Notes: generated from the letters alone by a model not told the origin. Shown: positions 46,802-57,339, counted from the stretch's first letter. The stretch: 64,000 nt of DNA from Phytophthora sp. 'mugwort' (GCA_033558025.1 JAUCEF010000001.1:1736001-1800000), one strand, 5' to 3'. A program made the numbers and translations.

Positions 46802-48067
46802 ATGGTGAGGCTCTTCTGTGCGATCATTGGTGCGGCGGGAAGCGCGTTCCAGTGGACATCGACAGGAGTCAGTCGGTGGGAGACCTGAAGGAAGCGATCA
46901 AGGAGAAGAAGCCTGACACGATCAAGGGAGAAGCCGACAAGCTGAAGCTGCAGCTCTTCCTGGCGAAGAAAGATGGCGAGTGGCTTCCAGACGACGATAC
47001 TCTGGATGCGGTGCTTCAGAGCAGAGATGTTTCTTCCTATGTGAAGATGCGCGCGTCGTGCAAGCTGTCCAAACCAAGCGTCTTTGGGCCGAACGTGTCG
47101 CTCAAAGAGGACGTGATTCACGTGCTGGTGGTGGTTCCGGAGAGTGCAGTTGGTTCAGCGAGCGAGACTTCCAGGATGGATCAAGTGGTCCAAGAGGTGC
47201 ACGAAATTCACGCGCAAACTGTGCTGACCAAACGCAAGACATACACCCACTCGAAGGTGGGCTCAACCGAGTACGAGGAACTTCTGGACGCCTTCAACAT
47301 TACGGTGAAACCTGTGCGTAAGACTACTGCAAAGTGGGATGAAGTCAAGGGGTTCACATGGGACATGAAACTCAGCGAGGAGAAGCAGAAAGATGAATAT
47401 CGCGAGTATGTTGACAGCAACATTGGCGAGGTTCTCCAGGAGAAGAAGCTTTGCGTGTTTGGTGTGGAAAATACGACAGATATTCTCGCGAGTTGTTGTC
47501 AAGGGCTCCAACATTGAGCTCCGAGGTCGCACCGATCTTCTCATACTCAGTGATATCGTCATGGAGAGCGCGGATTATGCGCAGGACTTGCCTGAAGTGA
47601 AGATGCTGATTAAAGCGAAGAAAAAGGTTGAAAGACAATCTGTCTTCCAGGCGATGTCAGAGCTAATTGCTCTCGATCTGCTCGCCGACGACCCAGTGGT
47701 TGCACTACTTACTGACTTCAACGGCGATTGGCGGTTCTTCTGGATCGCTGGGAAGGAAAACAATACTAATTGTGTTAACAGAGTGAACATTACGAATCCA
47801 AGTGAAGCTTTCGAGTTGATCAGGCAGCTACTGAAGCCTACTGATACTACGGATCTCATGACCCCAGTGCTCCAAGACCCTGTGAAGCGTCAGAAGCTAT
47901 CCCGGGTGCTGCCATCCATCAGCGAGGCCAGTGAAAGTGGCGGGATTCGTGAGAGCATCGAACGATACTATGACATCGCCAGTATATTAGGTCCCGACGT
48001 GGACATGGCGCGTGCTGTGGCTAGGCAGGTCACTCGATCTATTCCCACGTTGAGTTACTTCAGCTGA
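46802..48067 (+). pseudogene. Crinkler (CRN) effector gene inside element B, two frameshifts
   Basis: The N-terminal header has MVRLFCAIIGAAGSAF, a ubiquitin-like spacing and LQLFLAKKDG, the LFLAK motif of oomycete Crinklers. These are secreted effectors that enter plant cells and act in the nucleus. The header ends near residue 110 with a VLVVVPE strand where effector domains are usually attached. The C-terminal half (47,490-48,067) has [28 protein letters not shown] and [15 protein letters not shown], the pattern of a PD-(D/E)XK-like Crinkler domain. The Glu expected before the conserved Lys appears as Lys (LIKAKK). One-base losses near 46,850 and a frame change near 47,485 break the frame. 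The gene lies just inside the left repeat and is the first gene of the element. Confidence 0.88.
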
Positions 48068-48154
48068 TTCTCCCTTCGGCATGCTGCACTAATAAATTGC
48101 TTTTTATCATGATTTTTTTAATCTTGACAAATATAAAGTTAATAGTATATAAAG
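48068..48154. promoter_or_regulatory. Promoter-like spacer before the small basic protein
   Basis: AT-rich, with a T run, then atataaagtt (48,131) and atataaag (48,147) immediately before the ATG. The ataaagt word recurs ahead of other element genes and in the element A copies, so it is a candidate viral promoter motif. Confidence 0.5.
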
Positions 48155-48367
48155 ATGACGTACTCACCCGATCAATATCTCGCTAACAAAGAGCGTATCA
48201 AGGAAGCGCAGAAGCGCTACTACCAGCGCACGCGCGAAGCTCGTCTATCCTATCAAAAGGGGTATGACGATAAGAATAGGGACCAAATTCGAACACGCAA
48301 GCGGAAGCCCAAATGCGAACTTAGTGCCAGTGAAACCGAACTTAACGCTGAAACCGAACTTAGATAA
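48155..48367 (+). CDS. Small basic protein, conserved in both element copies
   Basis: An intact 70-residue frame starting MTYSPDQYLANKERIKEAQ. Residues 8-50 are rich in Lys, Arg, Gln, Glu and Tyr and predicted helical (KRYYQRTREARLSYQKGYDD). The C-terminus repeats a SxTELNAETEL-type acidic phrase. Similar short, charged, Tyr-rich proteins occur in many large DNA viruses and virus-like elements; DNA binding is plausible but not shown. Element A holds a frameshifted copy in the same place. No catalytic motif. Confidence 0.7.
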   Translation: MTYSPDQYLANKERIKEAQKRYYQRTREARLSYQKGYDDKNRDQIRTRKRKPKCELSASETELNAETELR

Positions 48368-48386
48368 TTAATCATTTATTTCTCAC

Positions 48387-48397
48387 ATAAAAAGTCA
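48387..48397 (+). promoter_or_regulatory. Promoter-like motif cataaaaagtc
   Basis: Lies 16 bases before the ATG of the zinc-ribbon/FGKY protein. The surrounding stretch tctcacataaaaagtcaa is conserved at about 5,605 in element A even though the gene itself is lost there. Confidence 0.5.
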
Positions 48398-48412
48398 ATC
48401 CGTATATAGACA

Positions 48413-49039
48413 ATGACTGACGGTACCACGCTTACCATTTTGAAGGATGCCCTCGGCGACCTTAGCCAGTACCATTCGTCTGGGTGGTTCTGGCATGCAG
48501 TAGAGGGTGAATGGATACCTATAGGTAAAACGCAAGTTTATCCCTGCCCTGGCTATCGACCTAATGTCAACCCACGGTGTTATTGCAACACCCCGATCAA
48601 GCGACACTTCCTTATTATCGACATCGATGAGAACCATCACTTCGTTGGTTCAGAGTGTGTTAAGCTCTTTGGTGGGCACTATAAGGTGTGCCTCGGCTGC
48701 CAATGTCGGTACCGAGGTAGCTACAAATATTGTAAGGAGTGTCGAGACCGTGGTCTGACTTCTTTTAGTGAGACGAAGTTAGCATTTGGTAAGTACAGAA
48801 ATCGAAAGCCAGGGTCGCTATTAGGAGTGGATGACTCCTACATTCAATTCCTATTTAAGTGTGATATCGTATTTGAAGCCTCTAGACTGGATTTAGCTCG
48901 TAATTTACTCCCAAGAACTGTTATTGGAGGCAAAGACAAGTACAGTGATAAGACATTCAATTGGGTCAAGGCTCACGATCCAAAATATTATCGCTGGTTG
49001 CAAACGCGCGACAGACCCTACGTCAAGTATTTGAATTAA
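48413..49039 (+). CDS. Zinc-ribbon protein with C-terminal FGKY-type module
   Basis: An intact 208-residue frame starting MTDGTTLTILKDAL. Residues 40-110 contain paired cysteines (CPGY, PRCYCNTP, SECVKLF, KVCLGCQCRY, YCKECRDRG), enough for one or two zinc ribbons. From about residue 118 comes AFGKYRNRKPGSLL, then SYIQFL, and later HDPKYYRWLQTRDRPYVKYL. The FGKY plus aromatic-Trp-Leu pattern is the module seen twice in the 61,340 protein and once in element A. The module resembles the small C-terminal domain of some exonuclease X-like proteins and viral gene products. A role in DNA processing or replication is inferred from neighbours (polymerase next), not shown. Confidence 0.65.
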   Translation: MTDGTTLTILKDALGDLSQYHSSGWFWHAVEGEWIPIGKTQVYPCPGYRPNVNPRCYCNTPIKRHFLIIDIDENHHFVGSECVKLFGGHYKVCLGCQCRYRGSYKYCKECRDRGLTSFSETKLAFGKYRNRKPGSLLGVDDSYIQFLFKCDIVFEASRLDLARNLLPRTVIGGKDKYSDKTFNWVKAHDPKYYRWLQTRDRPYVKYLN

Positions 49040-49070
49040 TTAATTTCGAAAATTTTTGTATGAGGCTAAG

Positions 49071-49115
49071 ATATAAAGTCGATCCTGATACAAGATCCAA
49101 TAATTATAAAGTCAT
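49071..49115 (+). promoter_or_regulatory. Double promoter-like motif before the polymerase
   Basis: Two words, atataaagtc (49,071) and attataaagtc (49,103), lie 74 and 41 bases ahead of the polymerase ATG. The same pair with the same surroundings stands before the element A polymerase (about 6,169 and 6,203). Conservation through heavy decay nearby suggests they were functional. Confidence 0.55.
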
Positions 49116-49153
49116 TTCCACGGGAATAATATCGCCAAGAATATATAGGCAAC

Positions 49154-52100
49154 ATGTTTGCATACGAGCTCGAAGGTCTAAAGAGATTGAATATTGATGC
49201 TGTTCGCTGGGGCAGCACCTATCGCGTTAAGGTGCGTGGTAGAACTGGTAAGATGGTTTATGTTAGCAACGTTTCCCGTCCGACCAATCAGAAGCTGCTA
49301 GCAAAGCAATACAAGATCTCTGTCGAGACTCTGAAGAAGCACATGTCCCCGAATTACAAGACTGACCCCAAGTATCGTTTCTACAACGGAAAACACATGG
49401 AGTCGCACCTGTAGAAGGTATCCAGCCCACTGAGTTCTACGACAAGCTCGAGAACGTGCTTGCTAGCCAAACTAACGCTTTCAAGGTAAACATTGCTCTT
49501 GGCTACGATCTCGTAAGCCTAACGGATGGTAGTTTTTACCCACTACTGGCACCCGAATCTGGCTAACACTTACGTATTTAAGACCCCTGTTGCTATCAAC
49601 AGTCGATCTGACATTCGTAAGAAAATTAGCTAAGAGATCAGGTCGATGGAGTTGGCTAACACGCTGAACTACCCCAAATCGGGGTATAAGCTGAAGTCAA
49701 TTACTGGGTTCAAAATTTACATCTACTTTCGCGAGCATGCACTCGGCGATAGTGAAGCTGTTATCCCACAGATTATCCGCGATAACAAGCACTATACAAC
49801 TTCCCCAAGACCAACAACAAGTGTGTGTTCCACTGTATCGCATGGTACTTACATCAGCATGCTAAGAAAGATCCTCGTCGGATCCAGGCCCAAGTGAAGG
49901 AAGTATTCAAGCGCTACTGCTCCTACAAGGGTATCAGCTATACGCTTAGTCTGTTCCGTAGCTTTTAGCCGATTGACCTCCTACAGCTCGACGGCTTGAG
50001 GAATGCTTTCATTTCGGTATTAACGTCTACTCAATGGATGTAAAGACCGGTAATGTTGACTGTATCCGTCGTTCGGAGAGAGAAGGAGTGGCTATGGATA
50101 TTCTATCACATGAGAACCATGCTTTGTACATCAAGAACGTTGATATGCTGCAGTCCAAGTACCAATGCTCGAAGTGTGAAATGATTTTCGCTAGCTCTAC
50201 TAAGCTACGCGACCATGCCAAAAATCAGTGTGAGCTTGTAAACAGCGAGAGCTTTCCAGCTGAACCAACTATCTATAGACCAGCCCCGAACACTATTCGA
50301 TCAATGCTAAACAAGTACTCCATCAAGGGCATTGATCAGTACCTAGATCATTATCTCCTGTATGACTTTGAGGCCATTCTTAAGCTAGTTATGACACAGC
50401 ATGGTGAGAATACTGTCTTCACCAATGAGCATATTCCCGGATCAGTATCTGTATCGGATAGCTTAACCGAGGAGGTGCGTTGCTTCGTCAGCGATGAACC
50501 GAAGATGCTACTAACGGACATGTTCGAATATATTCACCAGGTATCGATCAAGATCCAGCAGTACAACGTGCACAAGTACGAGATCCTCCTGCGGAAAATT
50601 ATCGATGCTCACGGCTTGACTGGTATGGAGATTCCAGGTGCTAAACTCGATAAGACCTATAAGATGGTCGATGTGGATGGTTGGATTAAGGAAGGGAAAT
50701 ATGCCAGCTTCTTCGACTTCCATAGCACCCTCGGGTTTGGTAAGCAGAGGTCTGACAATGGTAGGATTATGCAGCACCTTGATTAAGTACCAGTGCTTGG
50801 GTTCAACAGCGGTTGCTACGATGTAAATCTGATTAGGAACGATCTCTTCGCCGTTATTGGTACAGACAACATCAAATCGGTAATCAAAAATCCTAGCTAC
50901 ATGTGCATTGCGACCTCGAACATGAAAATGCTCGATATTAGCAACTATGTACCAGCTGGTACGAGCTATGCAAAGTACCTCAGCACATATTTAGGCGACT
51001 GCAAATGCGACAACAAGATTCGATGTGTCTGCGGCTTAGGTAAGGGCATTTTCCCGTACGAGTTCATTACCTCGTTCAACGTTCTTAGTCAGACTACGAT
51101 TCCTCCTAAGTCGGCTTTCGATAGCGATCTCCGTGGAACTAGCATCAGCGATGATGACTATAAGCGCGTGCAATTCGTCTGGGAGCACTATGGGATGAAG
51201 TCGATCAAGGACCTGCTGATCTGGTACAACAACTTGGATGTGGTACCTTTCATTAAGGCCATCAAGGCTCAGCGTGAGTTGTTCAAGCGTTTTGAACTTG
51301 ACATGTTGCAGATGGTGTATCCCTACCAGGTCTCTCGGATAAGGTCATGTATCAAACATGCTTCGACAAGCTCCAATATCCTAGCAAGACGTCTCCTCAA
51401 GCGTTTCGATTCCCTAGCAAGCGTATGAGTGGCTACAAGAGTCAGGATGTTGAGGCTAAGCGCGAGTTTGGTATGACGTTCGGACACCTAGATATACTGT
51501 TAAATCAACAGAAGTATCTTTGTGGTCTTTGCTACGGTCCTTTGAGCACTGAAATTGTCTCAGCTGATCGAATCAATAACAAGCTTGGGCACATCGACGG
51601 CAACATATTGATTAGTTGTATTTCATGCAACACCGCTCGTAAGGATATGTCTCTCAAGGGTTTCCGCTACAAGAAGCTGCTCGAGTTCAACTCAGAGCGA
51701 CTGGTCTATTCCATTGACAAGGAGGAGAAGGACATCTACGGTAAGATGAAAGCTAACATTGCTGGTGGTCCATCCATTATCTTCAACCGCTATGCTAAGC
51801 GCAATGAGACGAAGATTCGTGATGGGAAGATGTGTAAGAAGGTAATGGGGTACGATGCTAATGCTCTATATCTCTGGGCTCTCGGTAATGACATGCCATG
51901 CGGAAGACTTACAACTATCGAAGCTTATCCAGACATTGTTGAGGACATCAAGAACGATAAGATCTTCGGCTTTCTCGAGTGTGATATTCAGACACCAGAA
52001 CACTTGAAGCAGTATTTCGGTGAGATGACCCCCATCTTCAAAAATACACTGATTGACTGTACGGATGAGAGTATCATTGGTAAGCATATGTATGACTACA

Positions 52101-53136
52101 ACCAAACACGAGAGAAAAGCAGATCGAAGCCAGCTCGCAAATTGATTGGTAGCTACTTTGGTGAGAGATCCTAATCTACACGCCTTTGCTCAAGTGGTAC
52201 CTATCTCATGGTATGGAAATCACCCAGACATACAGCTTCGTCAAAGCTAGCTCACACAAGGCATTTGCTCCATTCATGGAAGCGGTGTCTAGCGCTCGGC
52301 GAGAGGGTGATGTTGACAAGTCCAAGGCTATGATTGCTGAGATGATGAAGCTAGTAGGCAATAGTGCTTTCGGTCGATCTGGAATGGACATGAGCAAGCA
52401 CAAGGAAATTAAGTATGAGTCAGATAAGAAGGCAATTGCTTAAAAGATTGAGCACTTCACCTTTCATGGATTAGAGGAGCTCAACGATACTTGCAAGCTT
52501 ACTATGATGAAGCGCAGGCTTAAGAACAAGAACCCGATCCATTTGTCGATTGCTATCTACCAGCTCGCTAAGCTACGCATGCTCCAGTTCTACTATGATT
52601 GCATCGACTTTTACTTCGATCGTTCAGACTTTCAGTATCAGGAGATGGATACGGACTCCGCCTACATCGCGTTCAGTTGTGATAATCCGTTCCAAGACTG
52701 TATCAAACCTGATCTACGTGAGCACTTCAAACAGCACAAGTATGATTGGTTCCCACGTGATTATAACACGGATGTGGCTAAGTTTGATCGTCGTACCCCT
52801 GGTCTATTTAAGGATGAATGGTCAGGTGATGCTATGGTCTCATTATCCTCCAAGAACTACATCTGCTATCTACCAGACGAATCGTACAAGGTCAAGGTTT
52901 CAGCCAAGGGTGTGCAACAGGGTCGTGGACGCAATAGTGATGTTCTTAGCCCTAATGGGTTCGAGTCTGTTGTGCGAGATCGTATCACACTTCAAGGCAC
53001 TAACAAGGGGTTTAGATTGTCGAAAGAGACTAAATCTATCATCACCTACAGTCAGACGAAGACAGCGCTATCATATTTCTATGACAAGCGGCGTGTGCTT
53101 GAGGATGGTATTACTACCGTAGCTCTTGATATTTAA
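49154..53136 (+). pseudogene. Protein-primed family B DNA polymerase with internal HNH domain, broken
   Basis: The N-terminus is MFAYELEGLKRLNIDAVRW. Exonuclease motifs: YDFEAIL (about 50,363) and GFNSGCYDVNLIRNDL (about 50,798), then LIWYNNLDVVPF. An HNH insertion follows at about 51,520-51,660 (CGLC, SADRINNKLGHIDGN, CNTARKD). Polymerase motifs: A, DANALYLWALGN (about 51,855); B, KLVGNSAFGRSG (about 52,347); C, EMDTDSAYIAF (about 52,643). Such polymerases copy linear DNA with a protein primer bound to the ends. Roughly 1,320 codons, but at least nine breaks: stops at 49,412, 49,633, 49,966, 50,784 and 52,441 and frameshifts near 49,540, 49,800, 51,310 and 52,170. Catalytic residues themselves are intact, so decay is recent relative to element A. 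Confidence 0.92.
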
Positions 53137-53183
53137 TCGCTATCCAAGCTATCACATATTTTTATGTCCATCTAACATATACC

Positions 53184-53934
53184 ATGGATGAGATACTTAC
53201 GAAACTTTACTATGACCCTAAAACCGGCTATATCGGTGCTCAGGCTCTACATGACAAGGCTCGTGAGTTAGATCCCAAGATAACTCTAAAACTGGTGAAG
53301 GATGGTATGCTACACAGTCAGAAATTCAGAGATTTCAAGAGCAAAAGCAGAGACTAACCAAAATGTCTCCCAAGAGGATTACGCAAAAGCTCATCAGCGA
53401 CATTATTACTAACTACAACACCACTTCTCATCGATCAATTGGAATGACACCCAATGAAGCCAAAGGCAAGGTAATTGAGGCTGAGTTGAACCATAACCAA
53501 GCAGAAGCTGATAAAATTGATAATGAGCTCGAGATTGGTACCAATGTCCTTTACCGACTAAAGAAGAGGACGTTTGATAAGGAAGCTGCTAGGTGGAGTA
53601 AAGCCGTGTACTTGATTGTTGGAATGGATGGTTATCGCGTCCAAATCAAGTCAAAAAATGGGCACACACTCTACAAGGCTCCCAATGATCTCAAGATGGT
53701 GCAATCGGCGACGACTGAAGCAACCATCAACCGAGGTGATATCATATCCTTGAAGCAGAGAAGATCTTAGACCACAAAAAGTTGCGAACAGGAAAGTACA
53801 GATACTTGGTTCAGTGGGTTGGTAATGAACCTGATTCCTGGGAGTCAGTCTCAAATCTCCGTTTAATAAACAAACACAGGAGATCGACTCTTGAAAAGGA
53901 GTACTGGGAGGCAACAAAAAAAAAAGAGTCATAA
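53184..53934 (+). pseudogene. Retroviral-type integrase lacking its catalytic core, with chromodomain
   Basis: The ATG at 53,184 opens MDEILTKLYYDPKTGYIGAQ, the usual N-terminal domain of Polinton integrases, running to about 53,340. The next recognisable part is ITNYNTTSHRSIGMTPNEA (about 53,405), which lies after the DDE core in this family, then a C-terminal barrel-like part and a chromodomain (YRYLVQWVGNEPDSWESVSNL, 53,800-53,860). The stretch with the three catalytic acids is missing, so about half the gene is deleted. Two frame changes add to the damage. Chromodomains steer some integrases to methylated histones. The element could not integrate with this protein. Confidence 0.82.
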
Positions 53935-54061
53935 TCAGCTTGTAAATAAATTCGATAGAGACATCCTCTGTAAGCTTTTGACTCAAGTATACTATTTGAT
54001 TTTTTTTTGGTGAGATTTTTGGAAAAATATATGACTTGATATATATAGTAATCCCTTCATA

Positions 54062-54352
54062 ATGTGTTCCAGCTGTTTAGAAAAGGACCGTGAGCTTGCT
54101 AAGCTACGGCGAAAGTTGTGGATCATCCAGGAAGTGAGCCGAATTAAAAACGAGTTGCTGAATCTTGATGCAGCTTCACATTTTCGTAAGACAGTAGTTA
54201 ACCGTATGTATCGATACGAATTGGAGACAATATTTGGCGTTCCATTCCAATGTACCAAGGATCGTTATCTAAGTCTTCTCAATGAGCGAAATCACATCTG
54301 TCATTCTTATGTCTCATTTCGTCATGACTCAGTCATGCCAAGCTACTGGTAA
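54062..54352 (+). CDS. Small HEPN-like protein
   Basis: An intact 96-residue frame starting MCSSCLEKDRELAKLRRK. A coiled-coil half is followed by YELETIFGVPF and YLSLLNERNHICHSYV. RNHICH fits the RN-x3-H signature of HEPN domains, which in other systems cut RNA. A clear relative lies outside the element at 40,362 (coiled coil, then DELEQLFDLPF, LSMLHRRNRIVH). An AT-rich leader with atatatgac and atatatatag precedes it. RNA cutting is a hypothesis from the motif only; at 96 residues it may be a minimal or inactive form. Confidence 0.55.
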   Translation: MCSSCLEKDRELAKLRRKLWIIQEVSRIKNELLNLDAASHFRKTVVNRMYRYELETIFGVPFQCTKDRYLSLLNERNHICHSYVSFRHDSVMPSYW

Positions 54353-54395
54353 TTATCTACTCATTTTTTCTTATGATTCTGATGATATAGACACA

Positions 54396-55543
54396 ATGTT
54401 CCCCAATTTCACATCTCTCGCTCAGAAAGAGCAGAAGCGACAGGAGCTTCTTGAACGATCTCAACGTCGTGTTCGTCAAGCTAATGCGAAGCGTGATATG
54501 TACGAAGGTGCATCGTGGGCGACTGATATCACCAATGGTATTACTACTGTAGCGAAGAAATCAACTGAATCCACTCAGACTGATATGAGTGTTGGGTCTG
54601 ACGGGCCTGTTCCAACAGAAGTTAAGCAAACCTTGAATGATATTATTGATCAGGTGATTGCCCAATCAGACTTAAAAAAAATCTGAATAATGAAAACTCC
54701 AACATAAACCCTGATGTATCAATTGATCCTGAAGTAAATGTTCGCCCCGTTATGGTAGATGTTGGAGTGGATAATAGTGCTCGAACAGTAGAAAATGGAA
54801 CTAACACTCCTCGTGTTGAAAAACATGATCAAAACGTTCAAGCTCGACCTATTACATCAGATGTCGCGGTTGGTGAGGATGAATCACCAACAGTTGATAC
54901 TCTATTTAGCGATGATGAGCAAATCTTTCAAAGCGAATTTAAGAAAGCGGTTGAGGAAATATTTGAGGTTTATCCGATTCTTGCTCAACTCGGTATTCAT
55001 CCCCTTGCTTCTAATGGACGTCAGCAAACGAAGTATTATATTGGAAACGGAGCTAAGACATACAGTATTAGATTGAACAAGATTGTTTTAGTTCCAAACA
55101 TTGATTGGGAAGAGACATACGATCATATTGGATTTGTCATCACAAACGATGTTAGATTCCTCAGTTATGTCAATGAGAAACGTGAGCGAAATGAGATGGG
55201 TAAAGAGGATAAAAATGCACTGCATCAGGTATGGGAGAGGCTTATTGGTAATAAGCGTAGCCTATCAAGCACACCGCTTGACTATAAACAAAGCAAACAG
55301 CGGCTTGAAGACAGTTTTCTCTTCGATAATTCAACATCCACAACTTCTGATCAGGCTGATAGTAAATTAAAAATGTATTTGATCGTTGATAAAAACAAGG
55401 AACTACTTGAATCCAATGGTTTAATGAAGAAGATTGTTCCTATCCTCAAAGGAACCAACAAAGCAACCCCTTTTGATGCGAACGGTTATGTATGGATCAA
55501 GGGAAGTACTATTGGTGTTTTGGTAAGGAAAGTAATCAAATGA
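54396..55543 (+). pseudogene. Unknown element protein, possibly structural, one frameshift
   Basis: The start MFPNFTSLAQKEQKRQELL leads into a charged helical part, then a Thr/Ser-rich linker. At a run of eight A bases (54,674-54,681) the frame shifts and continues NINPDVSIDPEVNV. The second half looks globular: FKKAVEEIFEVYPILAQL, GNGAKTYSIRLNKIVLVPN, DHIGFVITNDVRFLSYV. I do not recognise a family. Its place between the integrase and the next structural-type protein fits a minor virion protein. The A run could be a decay indel or, less likely, a slippage site. Confidence 0.5.
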
Positions 55544-57073
55544 AGCCGGCTATCGCCAAGAAGGTCAATTGGCAACTTACGCTCAAATCATTTGTAGATA
55601 TGGTCAGATCGAAAGGACTTGAATTAGAGGTGATCGGTGTTGAGGAGAAAGAAATTGATGTGAATGATTTCACAGAAGGTGAAGGAGAGGCACGCCAGGG
55701 TACAATGACTGGAATTGATGAAGATATGAATCAAAGTCTATCTAACGCCGACAATGATGCTAAAAAAATCTTAACTGATTATTACAGGCAAATCAATTCT
55801 AAAGATGCTAAAATCCCGTTCAGACTCAAACCTATCGTTGAGGCTAAGGGTAATGTTAAAACTCATCCTGAATACTACTTTGGTGAGCCATCTCTAACCA
55901 GACCATTGAATATTAGAAATGGAAAACACAAGCAAGTATCTGGAGAGGCGTGGAAGGGATTGATGAAGAATATCAGATGGATGGATACATTCCTGTCGTT
56001 GCTCGATGGATTTGAGGATTTGGATAAATATCTTAAGGAAGTTGAGTATCCATTCCCATCAAATGATGAGGAAGCAGCAACATTGGGTGAAAGTAAGAAA
56101 CTTGATCAGCAAAGGCGCAAAAATCTTGATGATAATCTTGATATATTGAATGAAGCAATCCTGAATACGGCTCACGATATCAGACGACAAGGTATTGAAC
56201 CATATACTCAGGTTGATAGTGAAGACCAACTACAGAAGCTTCATGATGATTCTGAACGCGCCTACCAATCATACGGAGAAGCGCAAAAGCGTTATGAAGA
56301 GGCTAAGAAGGCAGTCAAAGGAAATAGCTCAAAATCAGCTCGATCAGCTCTCAAGGCAGCTACACCAGCTATGAAGGCAACAAAAGCTGTATTCAACGCG
56401 AAGTCTAAAGCTTACAGTAATGCAGCTCAGAATCAAATCAATGTAGATGACTTTGTTGATCGACAAGATGATAAACCGGTTAGAGGAGTTATGAATGATA
56501 TGATAAATAAGGTTAGCGGAAGCGGATTGAAGGGTCGTGGTCTAAGAGGAGCAGGTGTAGCCCCACTTGACGGGGTGGTCAGACGAGGAAGAACCTACAA
56601 TCTCAATGAGATTCAGGGCTTAGCTACACCGAGTGCTTACGTATATCGCCAGCTTGGTAGCAAGTACATTCGTATTCCTGACCTCGATGCGAAGACACTT
56701 GTTATCGTTCAACCTAATCGACGCAAGTGTGGGCCTAAGTGTCAGATAGTGATAGTCTCCAAGGTATTTGATTAGAACACTTGTCTATAAGCAGCATATT
56801 AATCAACCTACGTATGACAAGCTCAGTATCGAAGATAAAAAAATGCTCAAGGAGATTCTTGCGATAACGCATCTTCAGTACAATTTCCACGATAAGCTCA
56901 CGGATCCACTTGAAACACTTCGCGCTGAGTATGACAAGCTCAAGGGGGAGATTCAGTTAGGGAATGATAATCCGAGTATCATCAAGCAGCTCAAGTCGCT
57001 CACGGTGGATATGTACAGCAATCGTCTCATCGATGATAAAGAACTTAAAGAAATTATCACGAGACTACTATAA
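55541..57073 (+). pseudogene. Polinton-type minor virion protein candidate, frameshifted near the C-terminus
   Basis: From MKPAIAKKVNWQLTLK the frame runs to 56,775: an acidic N-terminus, a helical middle (LDQQRRKNLDDNLDILNEA), a Lys/Ala-rich stretch and a glycine-rich GSGLKGRGLRGAGV. The end (ATPSAYVYRQLGSKYIRIP) leads by a one-base shift into the frame at 56,768-57,073, with DKLSIEDKKMLKEI and LKGEIQLGNDNPSIIKQLK. That tail phrase resembles the C-terminus of a protein found in many Polintons near the capsid genes. A role in the virion is inferred from position and tail. A short overlap with the previous gene suggests coupled or frame-shifted expression, or decay. Confidence 0.55.
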
Positions 57074-57078
57074 ACATC

Positions 57079-57339
57079 ATGTTCTTCTTTAACCCCCGCA
57101 TTATTTCCAGCTCAGCTGGTAGCTATGGCGATAACGCCGATAACAACGTCGCTGAACTCAAAGCTATCATGAAGAATCTTATCATTCATGACCGCCCTCA
57201 GAAGACTCAGGCCGCTGTATAGGCAACTGATCTCGATAAGTCAATCAGGAAGGTTGATGCTTCGACCCAAACCGAGGGTGGTCGTATGTGGGCTTACCAA
57301 CCCAAGAAAAAAAAGACTGTGAAGACGTTTGCTATCTAA
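57079..57339 (+). pseudogene. Small protein with one in-frame TAG
   Basis: ATG at 57,079 opens MFFFNPRIISSSAGSYGDN. TAG is at codon 48 and the same frame continues for 38 codons (DLDKSIRKVDASTQTEGG, then YQPKKKKTVKTFAI). It starts 5 bases after the preceding stop. The basic tail is peptide-like. The product could be a capsid-associated peptide. The single stop is either decay or readthrough. Confidence 0.45.

Noticed and set aside
48155..48367. Naming the small basic protein a bZIP transcription factor
   Set aside because: It has a charged helix but no regular leucine zipper, so only a descriptive label is justified.
56520..56570. Glycine-rich GSGLKGRGLRGAG as a P-loop for the missing packaging ATPase
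   Set aside because: It lacks the GK-S/T ending of a Walker A motif and no Walker B follows.
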